Shown: positions 1-9,492, numbered from the stretch's first letter. The stretch: DNA of 64,000 nucleotides from Nostoc sp. ATCC 53789 (GCF_009873495.1 NZ_CP046703.1:620001-684000); one strand, 5' to 3'. Notes: generated by a model from the sequence alone, not told the origin. Translations and numbers: made by a program.

Positions 1-1
1 C

Positions 2-607
2 GACGCAGAACTCAAAGACGTTTTGCAACAAGTAAACTTGCAAAACTTACTAAGTCGAGTTGAAGGCTTTGACACTGAAGTTCCTTGGGAAAATATATTA
101 TCGATAGGAGAACAACAACGTCTTGCTTTCGCACGACTGTTAGTTACTCATCCGAGCTTTACTATATTGGATGAAGCAACAAGTGCTTTAGATTTGAAAA
201 ATGAAGGAAGTTTATATCAACAGTTACAATCAACGAAAACAACATTTATTAGTGTTGGGCACCGGGAAAGCCTGTTTGATTACCATCAATGGGTTTTAGA
301 ACTTGCACAAGATTCCAGTTGGCAACTTGTAACTGTCCAGGATTATCGAAATCAAAAAGCAAGTATAACTAAATTTCCGTCAAATACTCAAATCAAAATA
401 AATGATTCGCCTGAAGACAAAGCGCAAAATGAGTCAAAAATCAGCACAGGCGAAAAACTTACTCATAAGGCAATGAATGAATTAACATCCTATTCACTTA
501 GCACGATTAGAAGCAAGGCAAGCAAAGGAGAATTTATCACTACTAAGGACGGTATTATTTATCGCTATGATAAAGATCCCAATGTTTTGAAATGGGTTTT
601 AGTTTAG
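2..607 (+). CDS. ABC transporter ATP-binding/permease, C-terminal part only
   Basis: The gene enters from outside the window, so only the end of the nucleotide-binding domain is visible. The signature is degenerate (ILSIGEQQRLAFARLL) and is followed by Walker B and the D-loop (FTILDEATSALD) and the H-loop (SVGHRES). This order, with the 'GEQQR' signature, is typical of the SbmA/BacA-like family (ABC_membrane_2) in which one polypeptide carries both membrane and ATPase domains. The last 60-70 residues form a hydrophilic extension with a helix-turn-helix-like patch (LSTIRSKASKGEF) that is not part of a normal ABC domain. Its role is unknown. The transported substrate cannot be told from this fragment. 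Confidence 0.8.
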   Translation, partial: DAELKDVLQQVNLQNLLSRVEGFDTEVPWENILSIGEQQRLAFARLLVTHPSFTILDEATSALDLKNEGSLYQQLQSTKTTFISVGHRESLFDYHQWVLELAQDSSWQLVTVQDYRNQKASITKFPSNTQIKINDSPEDKAQNESKISTGEKLTHKAMNELTSYSLSTIRSKASKGEFITTKDGIIYRYDKDPNVLKWVLV

Positions 608-861
608 CCATCACTCATACTTTTTGAAATTGTAAATTATTTCCATTGGGAGATTAAAGCGTCCTAGTCCAAGCTGCGACTGTAAATCCCAAGTAAAAGA
701 AAGTGACAAAGAAGCAGAGCGAAAAGTCTGCCAACATTCAAACTACCCAACCAACGGGTGAGAATGCTGAGACAACCCAAACTCAGGAAAGCAAAGTTTC
801 AGCCAATATCCAAAAGTGGGAACAACCGCAAACATAAACTCAGGAGCGATCGCTAAAAACT

Positions 862-978
862 ATGAATACGAAAGCTAATGCCAAATATAAAATCCTTGCT
901 ATAGATGGTGGTGAGAGTCGGGGCATCATCTCAGCACTAGTACTAGCAGAAATTGAAAAGAGTATTAATTTTATGTGA
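862..978 (+). pseudogene. Patatin-like phospholipase N-terminal remnant
   Basis: A 38-codon reading frame starts just after a GCGATCGC site. It encodes the start of a patatin-like acyl hydrolase: a Lys-Ile-Leu-Ala-Ile-Asp-Gly-Gly strand, then RGIISALVLAEIE. In the family the oxyanion loop is DGGGxRG; here the third Gly is Glu (DGGESRG). The frame stops after about 38 residues, long before the GxSxG serine, so no active enzyme can be made. The 250 bp upstream (608-861) shows no other gene. Confidence 0.6.
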
Positions 979-998
979 GTCTCCAACGGAGGCGCACG

Positions 999-3806
999 TT
1001 AATTTTTGGGGTGAAATGTTTTGATATCGATTTCGGTTTTCAGTACAGTTGGATCATCTGTGTGTTGAATACGAAAACCTAGTTTTTCACAAACTTTTTG
1101 CATACCATAATTGTCAACCAAAATATCAGCAGTGATAGTGCTGAGTTGCTCATCTCGACTGACTTGCAGTAACCTTTGTAGTAACTCGGTTCCTATACCT
1201 TGGCACTGATAGCGATCGCACACCACAATAGCAAATTCTGCTTCATTCGTACCATGTATTTTACTTAACCGCCCGACTGCCAATATTTGCCGTGTCTGCG
1301 TTTCGGGGTTTTGATATTCGACAACTAGGGCTATTTCGCGATCGTAATCAATAAAGCAGATACGTGTTAGGCGTTCATGGGCTACTCTTGACTGGAGTTT
1401 AATTAAGTGAAAATACCTGAAATAAACACTTTGCTCTGAGAGTGTCTTATGAAATTGCACCATCAACGGCTCATCTTCTGGACGGATGGGACGGATGGTA
1501 ACTGGAGTGCCATCTTTCATCGTCCATTTGCTGACATATTGTGTAGGATATGGTCGAATTGCTAACTTTGGTAGTTGGTCTTTTTTAACATCTGGTTCAT
1601 GAAGGATAATCCGCGCATCGAGGGCAATTAATTGTTCAGATGAAGCCAGCAACGGGTTAATATCGATTTCCTTAATCCAACGCTGTTCTACAACTAATTG
1701 ACTAAATACCACCATTAATTGTTCAAGGGCAGCCATATCAACACTTTTGCGTCCCCGGACTCCTTTCAGCGCTTTGTAAATCTGCGTTTGCTCCATCATG
1801 CGCCGCACTAAAGTTGTATTCAGGGGTGGAAGTGCGATCGCGCGATCGTGAAAAACTTCGACTAGTTGTCCTCCTGTGCCAAAAAGCAACACCGGGCCAA
1901 ACTGTGCATCCAGACTACTGCCGATAATCAATTCATAACCGGCCATTTTTACCATCGGCTGCACAGTTACACCTAAGAAGAGTGCTGAGTACTGAGTACT
2001 GAGTGCTGAGTAATGAGGGTCGTGTTGCAATTTATCCTGTAAAGAGGATTTAATGTTGCGGTAGGCTTGTCGTACAGCTTCAGCATCTCTTAGATTTAAC
2101 TGCACACCGCCAACATCAGTTTTATGAGTGATTATCTCGGAAAACAGCTTTAAAACAACTGGATAACCAATTTTTTCAGCACATTGAACTGCTTCATCCT
2201 CGCTTTTAGAAACGCAAGTTGCAACCACCGGAATCCCATAAGCAGCTAAAATTTGCTTCGATTCAAACTCTGTAAGAATAGTTCGCTGTGTCTGACGTGC
2301 TGATTGGATAATTTTTTCCACACAGTTACGGTCTGGTATCCCTGATGAAGAATCAAGTGCAGGCATTATGGGAGTTTCGTAGATACCGCGCAGGTTATAA
2401 CTAGACTGCCACATATAACTAAATATTCGAGCAGCAGTATCAGGATAAGGATATGTGGGAATATGGTTGCGATTGAGAATCATCTCACCTGCTGCAATAT
2501 CTGCTCCTCCCATCCAACTAGCAAGGATGGGTTTACCAGCTATCTGTGCATAAGGTTTCAATTGCTCGGCTGTTTGGGTGGGGTCTGTCATCGCTTGAGG
2601 CGTGAGAATCACCAATAACCCGTCACTATTTGGGTCTTTAGCAGCAATTTCTAAGGCTTTGGTATATCGCTGTGGGTCAGCGTCGCCCAGAATATCAATC
2701 GGGTTGCCGTGACTCCAATGTGCTGGTAATAGTTGATTCAGAGATGCGCTAGTTTCTTCAGAAATTGGTGCAACTTCTCCACCCGCAGCAATCAAAGCAT
2801 CAATGGCAAGGACTCCAGGACCACCTGCGTTAGTTAAAATTGTCAGGCGTGGCCCTTGGGGACGGGGTTGTTTTGCCAGCACCTCTGCCATATCGAACAA
2901 GTCAGAGATGCTGTTGACGCGCAACACCCCACAACGCCGGAAAGCTGCATCCAGAACTTCATCACTTCCTGTAAGTGCGCCAGTATGGGAAGCTGCTGCT
3001 TTGGCTGCGGCTTCAGTGCGACCTGCTTTGATGACAATAATCGGTTTAGTTAAAGCAACTTCTCGCGCTGCTGACAAAAACGATCGCGCATTCCCAATTG
3101 ATTCCATGTAAATGACAATACTTTTGGTGTGCGGGTCATCACCCAGGTAGTAAATCAAATCTCCCCAACCCACATCTAGCATTGAGCCAAGAGAAACAAA
3201 GGCGCTAAAACCAACGTTTTCCCGAAAACTCCAATCTAGGATAGCCGTACAAAGCGCTCCACTTTGACTAATGAAGCCGACATTTCCAGGACGTGCCATT
3301 GTACTGGCAAAAGTTGCATTTAAACCTGTGCGTGGACTCATTACACCCAAGCAATTAGGGCCAATAATCCGCATTTTGCCACGCTGCGCTTGCTCAAGTA
3401 TTTGCTGTTCTAAGGCTACACCCTCAGCACCAGCTTCTTTAAAACCAGCACTAAGGATAATTGCACCTTTGATACCTGCATCCACGCACTCGGCAATAAT
3501 ACCTGGAACTGTTGTTGCGGGGGTAGCAATAACTGCTAAATCCACTTTTTCGGGTACATCAAAGATATTGGGGTATGCTTTGATTCCCAATATACTGTGC
3601 CGTTTGGGATTGACAGGGAAAACAGTTCCACCAAAAGGATTGCTAATCAAGTTCCATAATAGAGTACGCCCAACACTACCAGCTTTTTCACTAGCACCAA
3701 TTACAGCAACACTTTTTGGTACAAAGATCGCATCAAGGGGATTTGCTTTCTCGGTTCGCAAAATATCATAGGCGCGATTGCTGGATGATTGGATAGGCTT
3801 TTGCAT
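999..3806 (-). CDS. ADP-forming acyl-CoA synthetase fused to GNAT acetyltransferase
   Basis: The 935-residue protein has the full order of the bacterial acetate-CoA ligase (ADP-forming)/GNAT family. A CoA-binding Rossmann domain (about 25-150, [16 protein letters not shown]) comes first. A succinyl-CoA-ligase-like domain follows, with a phospho-His type segment ([13 protein letters not shown], about 270), then an ATP-grasp domain (about 510-740). A C-terminal GNAT fold (about 780-920) carries a Q/RxxGxG-like CoA loop ([12 protein letters not shown]). The family either makes ATP from acetyl-CoA during fermentation or acetylates protein lysines as a Pat-type enzyme. It lies 31 bp behind hoxW and is probably co-transcribed with it, which favours a role in dark or anoxic metabolism. 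A heptamer DNA repeat adds an in-frame Ser/Tyr/Leu-rich stretch inside the ATP-grasp part. Confidence 0.9.
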   Translation of the reverse strand: MQKPIQSSSNRAYDILRTEKANPLDAIFVPKSVAVIGASEKAGSVGRTLLWNLISNPFGGTVFPVNPKRHSILGIKAYPNIFDVPEKVDLAVIATPATTVPGIIAECVDAGIKGAIILSAGFKEAGAEGVALEQQILEQAQRGKMRIIGPNCLGVMSPRTGLNATFASTMARPGNVGFISQSGALCTAILDWSFRENVGFSAFVSLGSMLDVGWGDLIYYLGDDPHTKSIVIYMESIGNARSFLSAAREVALTKPIIVIKAGRTEAAAKAAASHTGALTGSDEVLDAAFRRCGVLRVNSISDLFDMAEVLAKQPRPQGPRLTILTNAGGPGVLAIDALIAAGGEVAPISEETSASLNQLLPAHWSHGNPIDILGDADPQRYTKALEIAAKDPNSDGLLVILTPQAMTDPTQTAEQLKPYAQIAGKPILASWMGGADIAAGEMILNRNHIPTYPYPDTAARIFSYMWQSSYNLRGIYETPIMPALDSSSGIPDRNCVEKIIQSARQTQRTILTEFESKQILAAYGIPVVATCVSKSEDEAVQCAEKIGYPVVLKLFSEIITHKTDVGGVQLNLRDAEAVRQAYRNIKSSLQDKLQHDPHYSALSTQYSALFLGVTVQPMVKMAGYELIIGSSLDAQFGPVLLFGTGGQLVEVFHDRAIALPPLNTTLVRRMMEQTQIYKALKGVRGRKSVDMAALEQLMVVFSQLVVEQRWIKEIDINPLLASSEQLIALDARIILHEPDVKKDQLPKLAIRPYPTQYVSKWTMKDGTPVTIRPIRPEDEPLMVQFHKTLSEQSVYFRYFHLIKLQSRVAHERLTRICFIDYDREIALVVEYQNPETQTRQILAVGRLSKIHGTNEAEFAIVVCDRYQCQGIGTELLQRLLQVSRDEQLSTITADILVDNYGMQKVCEKLGFRIQHTDDPTVLKTEIDIKTFHPKN
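1983..2018. repeat. Heptamer tandem repeat inside the acyl-CoA synthetase gene
   Basis: Units of the type ACTGAGT / GCTGAGT repeat head to tail about five times. This is the short tandemly repeated (STRR) class common in Nostoc genomes. Here it is read through in frame and adds residues like [11 protein letters not shown] between two ATP-grasp elements. Confidence 0.7.
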
Positions 3807-3837
3807 GAGTTGCTGTTACCTGTAGTGGAAATATATT

Positions 3838-4332
3838 TTAAAGAAGTAAGCTGAAATTTTCGTCTATAATTTGGGTAATTTTTTGTAAAGCGATCGCTAC
3901 TCCAATTTCAGCAAATGGTGATAAGCTGTAGCCTAATTCAAAATTTACTCCTGGTACTTTTATCCACCAAGCTTGTGGACAACGATTATAAAGTGCTTGA
4001 GTGAGAGCTAAGAGCGATCGCGGATCGGCTGTATGTCCGGCAATAATGTTGAAAGATTCAGATGAAAGCGATTGTACCTGTACCTGGGAACTTTCAGAGG
4101 TGAAACAAGCATCGATAAAGATTGCCAAATCAGCATGGGCTAAAGCTTCAGCAAGTTCAGGGGTGAGTTGATGGACAGCCAGAGATTTCACGTTTGATAG
4201 ATGCAACGCCTTAGCTACTCGTTGCCCAATGCCATCATCACTACGCAACTCATTACCATAGCCAATTGCGTAGGCGTAGCCCGTCGTAGACATCGCTTCC
4301 GGCAAAGCGTAGCCCATCGCATTAGAATTCAT
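3838..4332 (-). CDS. hoxW: HoxW, maturation endopeptidase for the HoxH hydrogenase subunit
   Basis: This is a hydrogenase maturation protease of the HycI/HoxW type. It cleaves the C-terminal tail of HoxH after nickel insertion in the cytoplasm. The N-terminal IGYGNELRSDDGIGQRVA carries the conserved Asp of the GNxLxxDDG motif. FIDACFTS holds the second metal-binding region and AGHTADPRSLLALTQAL the conserved His. About 147 residues after IGYGN fit the family. The first 20 or so residues (MGYALPEAMSTTGYAYA) do not look like HoxW. They are encoded by a dispersed Nostoc DNA repeat that sits at the 5' end in frame, so the native start may have been replaced. A conserved promoter block lies 19 bp upstream. 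The acyl-CoA synthetase gene follows after 31 bp. Confidence 0.88.
   Translation of the reverse strand: MNSNAMGYALPEAMSTTGYAYAIGYGNELRSDDGIGQRVAKALHLSNVKSLAVHQLTPELAEALAHADLAIFIDACFTSESSQVQVQSLSSESFNIIAGHTADPRSLLALTQALYNRCPQAWWIKVPGVNFELGYSLSPFAEIGVAIALQKITQIIDENFSLLL
4266..4314. repeat. Dispersed repeat forming the 5' end of hoxW
   Basis: The sequence contains two copies of GGGCTACGC around a GCGATGTCTACGAC core. This is a repeat family scattered through Nostoc-type genomes. It supplies the codons for the N-terminal extension of HoxW. Confidence 0.55.
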
Positions 4333-4350
4333 ATTTTTAGCTGTCCAACA

Positions 4351-4391
4351 CTATTTTAAAGTTAGATAAAAAACTTGAGAAACTTGTGAGG
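4351..4391 (-). promoter_or_regulatory. Shared regulatory block, hoxW copy
   Basis: On the minus strand it reads CTCACAAGTT, then TCTCAAGTTT, then TTTATCTAAC, ending 19 bp before the hoxW ATG. The same three-part block, in the same orientation to the gene, is found upstream of the rogue psbA, the CBS-CP12 gene and hoxU. TATCTA may be the -10 hexamer. The two CTCA words, 11 bp apart, resemble a direct-repeat operator. Confidence 0.6.
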
Positions 4392-4484
4392 AGATAGAGA
4401 AACTTGGAAGTAATGCTCACAATTTCCTCAGATTGTTGACATATAAATAAAACTGTGAAGCAATATTACATCCCCTAATATGAC

Positions 4485-4650
4485 TTAACGTGAAGTGAAT
4501 TCGACGGCTCATATAGTATCTGTCTACTTAGCTGAATCAAAAGACCTCTCCCTGATTTTACTACGCAAAACCTTTCCTCTCCGACTCGGAGAGGGACAGA
4601 CTTGAACTTTAGTTCAAGGCAGGGAGAGGTTCATTGGAAGCTCACGTTAG
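4485..4650. repeat. MITE-like palindromic element
   Basis: The element starts with TTAACGTGA and ends with CTCACGTTAG, with inner arms around CTCTCC...GGAGAGG. It resembles the better preserved copy at 12705-12854. It lies in the 600-bp gap between hoxW and psbA, which otherwise holds only the two regulatory blocks. Confidence 0.5.
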
Positions 4651-4759
4651 CCTGAGATTTTTGACGCAACATCCCCCAGTTCCCTGATACTTCCTGCTTT
4701 TTTGCGGGTATCTGAATCTGAGTCCTGACAAAATTTAAGTTGTAATAAACACTGTATTT

Positions 4760-4800
4760 CCTCACAAGTTCCTCAAATTCTTTTTCTAACTTCAAGATAA
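4760..4800 (+). promoter_or_regulatory. Shared regulatory block, rogue psbA copy
   Basis: It reads CTCACAAGTT, then CCTCAAATTC, then TTTTTCTAAC, and lies 134 bp upstream of the psbA start. It matches the hoxW block at 24 of the first 30 positions or better. The longer distance implies a long 5' leader if transcription starts just after the block. Confidence 0.6.
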
Positions 4801-4933
4801 AGATGCCCAACTATTGCATTAAATTAGCTTGAAAATTTGTGAGCCAAAAAAGATAGGTCAAGCAAAATAAATAGGCATCTGCCAAAAGTAGTGAGAAATT
4901 TTTGAACTTGGAGTTACTTAGGAGATACACACC

Positions 4934-6004
4934 ATGAGTACCATTGTTCAACCTCAAAGAGAATTTAATTTTTTTGATTTCTGGGATAGTTTTTGTCGCT
5001 GGATTACTAGTACAGAAAATCGGATTTATATCGGCTGGTTTGGTGTGTTGGCGATTCCCACCTTATTGGCTGCCACCACCTGTTTTATTTTGGCTTTTAT
5101 TGCCGCTCCCGGCGTAGATATGGATGGCATTCGTGAGCCAATCATGGGTTCACTGATGGATGGTAATAACTTAATTACAGCCGCAGTTGTACCGACCTCT
5201 GCTGCCATTGGTTTGCACTTTTATCCGATCTGGGACGCGGCATCAATGGATGAATGGCTCTACAATGGTGGGCCATATCAATTAATTGTGCTGCATTTTC
5301 TTATTGGTATTTGGTGCTATCTAGGGCGATTTTGGGAACTGAGCTATCGTTTGGGAATGCGCGCCTGGATAGCAATTGCCTATTCTGCACCCGTCATCGC
5401 TGCTACTTCCGTTTTGCTAGTTTATCCTATTGGTCAAGGTAGTTTTTCTGATGGTTTACCTTTGGGAATCACTGGAACTTTCCACTTTATGTTGGCTTTC
5501 CAAGGTGATCACAATATCCTTATGCACCCGTTTCACATGTTGGGTGTAGCAGGTATATTCAGTGGCGCACTATTTAGTTCTTTACATGGTTCTTTGGTGA
5601 CTTCAACACTCATTCGAAAGACCGATGACAATGAATCAATTAATGCCGGATATAAGTTGGGTCAGAAGAAATTTACCTACAAGTACTTAGCAGGACACTC
5701 TAGCTTTTTGGGACGGTTGTTGATTCCTATCTTTGCTAGTAAAAATCATCGTGCTTTCCATTTATTATTAGCAGCATTCCCAACGATAGGTATTTGGTTT
5801 GCAGCGATGGGTGTATGTTCGATGGCGTTTAATATCAATGGGTTGAACTTTAATCATTCCATCTTAGATAGTCGGGGTGAAGTAATTAGAACCAATGCTG
5901 ATATCCTGAACCGTGCCAATCTGGGTATAAATGCAATGCACGCTCCTAACGTCCATAATTTCCCTTTAGTTTTGTCTAGTGGTCAACCTATTCCAGTTAG
6001 TTAA
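4934..6004 (+). CDS. psbA: Atypical (rogue) photosystem II D1 protein
   Basis: The 356-residue protein aligns along its whole length with D1. It keeps the chlorophyll and iron ligand histidines ([22 protein letters not shown]), TyrZ ([12 protein letters not shown]), its partner His190, and Asp170. The oxygen-evolving site is altered: Glu189 is Asp (FQGDHN), Glu333 is Ala (MHAPN), Asp342 is Val and Ala344 is Ser (FPLVLSS). Residue 130 is Phe (GRFWE), so the QD signature of chlorophyll f synthase is absent. This is the pattern of rogue or sentinel D1 (psbA4-type), thought to replace D1 and shut off oxygen evolution, for example during dark N2 fixation. A good AGGAGA ribosome site precedes ATG. 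Upstream lies the regulatory block shared with hydrogenase genes. Confidence 0.9.
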   Translation: MSTIVQPQREFNFFDFWDSFCRWITSTENRIYIGWFGVLAIPTLLAATTCFILAFIAAPGVDMDGIREPIMGSLMDGNNLITAAVVPTSAAIGLHFYPIWDAASMDEWLYNGGPYQLIVLHFLIGIWCYLGRFWELSYRLGMRAWIAIAYSAPVIAATSVLLVYPIGQGSFSDGLPLGITGTFHFMLAFQGDHNILMHPFHMLGVAGIFSGALFSSLHGSLVTSTLIRKTDDNESINAGYKLGQKKFTYKYLAGHSSFLGRLLIPIFASKNHRAFHLLLAAFPTIGIWFAAMGVCSMAFNINGLNFNHSILDSRGEVIRTNADILNRANLGINAMHAPNVHNFPLVLSSGQPIPVS

Positions 6005-6036
6005 AGATTGCATCCATCCATTTTTATAGTGGTTTT

Positions 6037-6085
6037 AAACCTGCCTGTAATTCTGGTATTAGTCAATATTGCAGGCAGGTTTTTC
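6037..6085 (+). terminator. Rho-independent terminator of psbA
   Basis: The arms AACCTGCCTG and CAGGCAGGTT are separated by about 23 bases and followed by a T run, 33 bp after the psbA stop. Confidence 0.8.
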
Positions 6086-6165
6086 ATCAGAAGAATTTTG
6101 AATGAGGTACTAAAAAGTCAAGTGTTCTTTTTCCTTGCTTTCTTGTCTTGGTGAATTTTAGGTAT

Positions 6166-6921
6166 TTATTTCTCCAGAGGTTTTAGTTTTAAAGGATACA
6201 ATGGCTCAGATCCATTTAATTGCCAAATTCTAAATACCAATACAGCAGCTACAGTTAGCCATACACAAGAAAATGATAAAGTCATTCCCGCTACAGGATT
6301 AGTTTGCCAATAAATTGCCGTCACTACTACAGCAGATAACCAAGGGCCTAAAATAACTACAGGAACAGCAGCACCTAATCTCCGTTCTACAGTAAAAATC
6401 GTATTCCAAGTATCCCCTAAAGCCAGATGTACCACAAACAAAATTAAAGGCAGCACTAAAAATTGATGATTCATTTGCTGCCAAACCAATACAGAAGAAA
6501 TTACCCGCAAAACGGCAATTATCATCCAAACAATGGGAAATACTAAAGGTGGAGGAGACCATCTTGGTCTAATTACCTGGTCATAAGTCTGACGAGAACG
6601 GGTATTATCTAAAAGAGAAAAAATTCGGGAACGGATACTTAAGAGAGCAAAAAATAATCCAGTCAATAAAGTGCTAAACCAACTGGGAAAAGAAGAATTA
6701 CTATCAATTAACATTACTATTTTTTCCATTCCCAGTAAGACGAGAATCATAACTACTATTTGTAGGATAGTTCCTAGTGTATAAACTAAAATTGCTCTGA
6801 CATCTAGTTCTTGTGTAGTAGCTATTGATGTATCTCGATACTGTTGTTGATTCCCAGCTTTTACTCCCATCACTGTATTGACAAACTGTTCAAGGATTCC
6901 ACTATTATTGGATTGATTCAT
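6166..6921 (-). CDS. TspO/MBR-like membrane protein
   Basis: The 251-residue protein has about seven hydrophobic segments. The second half carries the TspO/MBR hallmark RPRWSPPPLVFPIVWMII and the later ALGDTWNTIFTVERRLG, where the family has LxxNxxW. TspO proteins are tryptophan-rich outer or cytoplasmic membrane proteins that bind tetrapyrroles and answer oxygen and light signals. The extra N-terminal 90 residues with two membrane helices are longer than the usual 155-170-residue TspO. It sits alone between psbA and the peritrophin-domain gene. A function in tetrapyrrole sensing would fit the oxygen theme but is an inference. Confidence 0.7.
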   Translation of the reverse strand: MNQSNNSGILEQFVNTVMGVKAGNQQQYRDTSIATTQELDVRAILVYTLGTILQIVVMILVLLGMEKIVMLIDSNSSFPSWFSTLLTGLFFALLSIRSRIFSLLDNTRSRQTYDQVIRPRWSPPPLVFPIVWMIIAVLRVISSVLVWQQMNHQFLVLPLILFVVHLALGDTWNTIFTVERRLGAAVPVVILGPWLSAVVVTAIYWQTNPVAGMTLSFSCVWLTVAAVLVFRIWQLNGSEPLYPLKLKPLEK

Positions 6922-7307
6922 AATTAAGAGATTGTGCCTAGTTTGTAATTAGTAACAATAGGTGATTATATCGCTATTCCATTACTCTAGGCAGAGGAAA
7001 ATAAGAAATCTTTAGATTCAGAGGTATCTGGAATAGAATCTCGCATTCGATTCATTAATTCAGTTATTGGTTAGTAATCCAATCGATACCAGCCGTAGTA
7101 TTAATTCATAATTTTGCACTAGAACTTAGTGGCAAAAATTTCCAGTTTGTTTCTCTGGGGATTGATTGAATGAAGCGGCATTAAAACTTAATAACGCGTT
7201 TCTTGTTTTTTCTTTAACTGTCTTATCTGTCCTTGCATTCTCGCTTTAATCCTGAGAATATATTCAAATTGATATACCAACTTGTAATTTACAAGTAAAA
7301 AGAAACC
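6922..7307. other. Intergenic region, divergent promoters
   Basis: This is 386 bp between two divergent genes. It must hold both promoters. Apart from the palindrome at 7280-7296 nothing recognisable is seen. Confidence 0.5.
7280..7296. promoter_or_regulatory. Perfect 17-bp palindrome before the peritrophin-domain gene
   Basis: ACTTGTAA and TTACAAGT flank a single T, ending 11 bp before the ATG at 7308. The position fits an operator or a short 5' hairpin covering the ribosome site. Confidence 0.45.
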
Positions 7308-7646
7308 ATGAAAAAAATACTATTGTGCTGTTGTGCAATGATTTTAGCAATGTGGGTCGCCATCAACCCTGCACTCGCTGCTGATAGCAAAAGTCCTGCA
7401 CCTGCTACGGATAGCAACAGCACTGCACTGGCTGGCGATTGTACTGAGGTGGGATTTTTTCCCAATGAGCAGGACTGCACCAAATTCTTCCGTTGCGTAG
7501 ATTTTGGCGATGGTAGAGACTTAACAAAGTTCGACTTTGACTGTGGGCCGGGGACTGTTTTCGATGACCGATACGATACCTGTAACCATGCTTGGGCGCT
7601 CCCTTCCGATTCTACATGCTACAAGCCTATGGAAAGCATGAAATAG
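7308..7646 (+). CDS. Secreted peritrophin-A (CBM14) chitin-binding-domain protein
   Basis: The 112-residue protein starts with a signal peptide (MKKILLCCCAMILAMWVA, cleavage probable after ALA at about 25). A short Ser/Ala/Pro linker follows. A single six-cysteine domain comes next: CTEVGFFPNEQDCTKFFRCVDF, then FDCGPGTVFDD, then CNHAW and a last C. The pattern C-x(8-9)-C-x(5)-C-x(13-15)-C-x(12)-C-x(10)-C with the aromatic FF/RC core is the peritrophin-A/CBM14 fold, which binds chitin and is mainly known from animals. In a cyanobacterium it would be exported or periplasmic. Its ligand here is unknown. Confidence 0.8.
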   Translation: MKKILLCCCAMILAMWVAINPALAADSKSPAPATDSNSTALAGDCTEVGFFPNEQDCTKFFRCVDFGDGRDLTKFDFDCGPGTVFDDRYDTCNHAWALPSDSTCYKPMESMK

Positions 7647-7734
7647 TAAGAAACGGAGTCCGCGATGTCTACTGCGTACTACACCTATGCCCAGGGAAAA
7701 TACACCTAAAATCGGTTCGTTAACTATCTGAAGC

Positions 7735-7965
7735 TCACATTACTCTACTATCAATAGGTAGTGATAAGTTGCGCGACCATTCATTCCAAGAGCCAAAATA
7801 ATTTCTGGCAGAAATCCCTGCTTCTTCAAGGGCTATTAATGTATTCGCAGCCCTTGAACCCTTAAAGCAGTAAATATACACAATGGACTCTGAAGTAATA
7901 TCTACTGAGTTACAAATTTCTCGGATTTCATCTGGCGATCGCAACGTGGGGATTTTGGAATACAA
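7735..7965 (-). pseudogene. C-terminal remnant of a rhodanese-type sulfurtransferase
   Basis: About 76 codons match the last part of a two-domain sulfurtransferase. The active-site loop CFKGSRA contains the catalytic Cys, and the end is YFGSWNEWSRNLSLPID. There is no ATG (TTG is the best start), and the codons upstream do not continue the rhodanese fold, so the N-terminal domain is missing. It lies directly downstream of hoxH on the same strand, 79 bp away. Confidence 0.6.
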
Positions 7966-8043
7966 ATTACAGAAGAAGAAATGTTGAATGTTACGAGATA
8001 ATTTTTGTGGTTGTGTTGTTTTAAAGGAAGAATTCAGAATAGA

Positions 8044-9492
8044 TTAATCTCGCCAAACTTCATTTACAATATTCCCATCTGTCCCAATTAATTGAATATG
8101 CAAAGGCATTTGTCCTGCCGCATGAGTTGAACAACTCAAACAAGGATCAAAAGCTCTGATTCCCGCCTCAACGCGGTTTAACATCCCTTCAGCAATTTCT
8201 GAACCGTGAATAAAATGTCGGGCAATTTGCGCGACTGTACGATTCATTGCTAAATTATTCTGACCTGTGGCAATTACTAAATTTACTTTCTGAAGTAACC
8301 CATTTTCATCAACTTGATAATGGTGAAATAATGTACCGCGTGGTGCTTCACTTACACCTACTCCTTCTCGTTGGTTGATGCCAGCATCAGCACGCAATTT
8401 TTTAGACATTAAATCTGGGTCATCTATTATAATTTCTATGCGTTCAATGCAAGCCAGAATTTCAATTAACCGGGCGTAGTGATAGAAAAATGATGAAGTG
8501 ACAGTGCCTTGACCTCTGTCTCTAAATTCTCTCAATTCTGTATCAGCTAAAGGCGTACCAATATGACTGCAAATATTCAGGCGTGCTAGCGGCCCTACCC
8601 GATAAATACCACTATCTAAACGACAATGGTCGCTCTGGTCAGGATAACCTAAAGGGCGATAGTAAGGAGACTTTAAATAGGAATCTGGTTGAACTGCTTC
8701 ACCAATAAATTCTTGATAATGAGTTGGATCAAGTTTATCGGCAATAATATTTCCCGCGCTGTCTACAAAACGAATATGTCCGTCGTAGTTCTCCCACAAA
8801 CCATCAGGAGTGACTAAACCCATAAATAAACTAGGAAAATTCCCGAAAGTTTGCACTTCTCTTTGATAATCATTGAGTAAGTCTTTAAATCTACCAAGTG
8901 CATCTAATATTATGGTGCGTGCTTCTGGAATGCGGTTTTGAATATGGGTGCGTCCTTCTATCGATAAGGGTTCGCGGACACCACCAGGAACTGCCCATGA
9001 TGGATGTATCTTTCGCCCTCCCAATTGTTCGATAATTTCTTGTCCAAATTGACGCAAGCGAATTCCGCCACGCGCTAATTCTGGTTCGGCTGCAATTAAG
9101 CCAAATACATTGCGTTTTTTGGGGTCGCTATCCATTCCTAATAATAAATCTGGGGCGCTGAGGTGGAAAAAACTCAGGGCGTGGGATTGGATAATTTGTC
9201 CCAAATTCATCAAACGGCGCAGTTTTTCCGCAGCTTTGGGAATTGTAACTGCAAGGATGCGATCGCCTGCCTTTGCTGATGCTAACAAATGGCTTACCGG
9301 ACAAATCCCACAAATTCGCGCCGTAATTCCTGGCATTTCCCACAAAGGGCGACCCTCGCAGAACTTTTCAAAACCACGAAATTCTGTGACATGAAAACGA
9401 GCATCGCTCACTTGTCCTGTATCATCCAGATAAATACTGATTTTGGCGTGTCCTTCAATTCGGGTAACTGGGTTGATGATTACTTTTTTCAT
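8044..9492 (-). CDS. hoxH: Bidirectional [NiFe]-hydrogenase large subunit HoxH
   Basis: HoxH carries the Ni-Fe active site of the NAD(P)-linked bidirectional hydrogenase, which takes up or evolves H2 in the cytoplasm. The 482-residue protein has the N-terminal ligand motif [10 protein letters not shown] (Cys 62 and 65 region) and the C-terminal ligand motif [11 protein letters not shown] tail of about 24 residues after STHA is expected to be removed by HoxW. The N-terminus [17 protein letters not shown] is standard. It is the last intact gene of hoxU-orf-hoxY-CBS/CP12-hoxH, all on the minus strand. A MITE separates it from the CBS-CP12 gene, so transcription must cross that palindrome. Confidence 0.96.
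   Translation of the reverse strand: MKKVIINPVTRIEGHAKISIYLDDTGQVSDARFHVTEFRGFEKFCEGRPLWEMPGITARICGICPVSHLLASAKAGDRILAVTIPKAAEKLRRLMNLGQIIQSHALSFFHLSAPDLLLGMDSDPKKRNVFGLIAAEPELARGGIRLRQFGQEIIEQLGGRKIHPSWAVPGGVREPLSIEGRTHIQNRIPEARTIILDALGRFKDLLNDYQREVQTFGNFPSLFMGLVTPDGLWENYDGHIRFVDSAGNIIADKLDPTHYQEFIGEAVQPDSYLKSPYYRPLGYPDQSDHCRLDSGIYRVGPLARLNICSHIGTPLADTELREFRDRGQGTVTSSFFYHYARLIEILACIERIEIIIDDPDLMSKKLRADAGINQREGVGVSEAPRGTLFHHYQVDENGLLQKVNLVIATGQNNLAMNRTVAQIARHFIHGSEIAEGMLNRVEAGIRAFDPCLSCSTHAAGQMPLHIQLIGTDGNIVNEVWRD

Noticed and set aside
2803..3771. Several plus-strand frames opposite the acyl-CoA synthetase gene
   Set aside because: They are antisense shadows of a well-supported, domain-rich protein and show no family match.
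4934..6004. Chlorophyll f synthase (ChlF, super-rogue D1)
   Set aside because: The Gln-Asp signature at 130-131 is replaced by Phe-Trp, and TyrZ with His190 is retained. It fits rogue D1 better.
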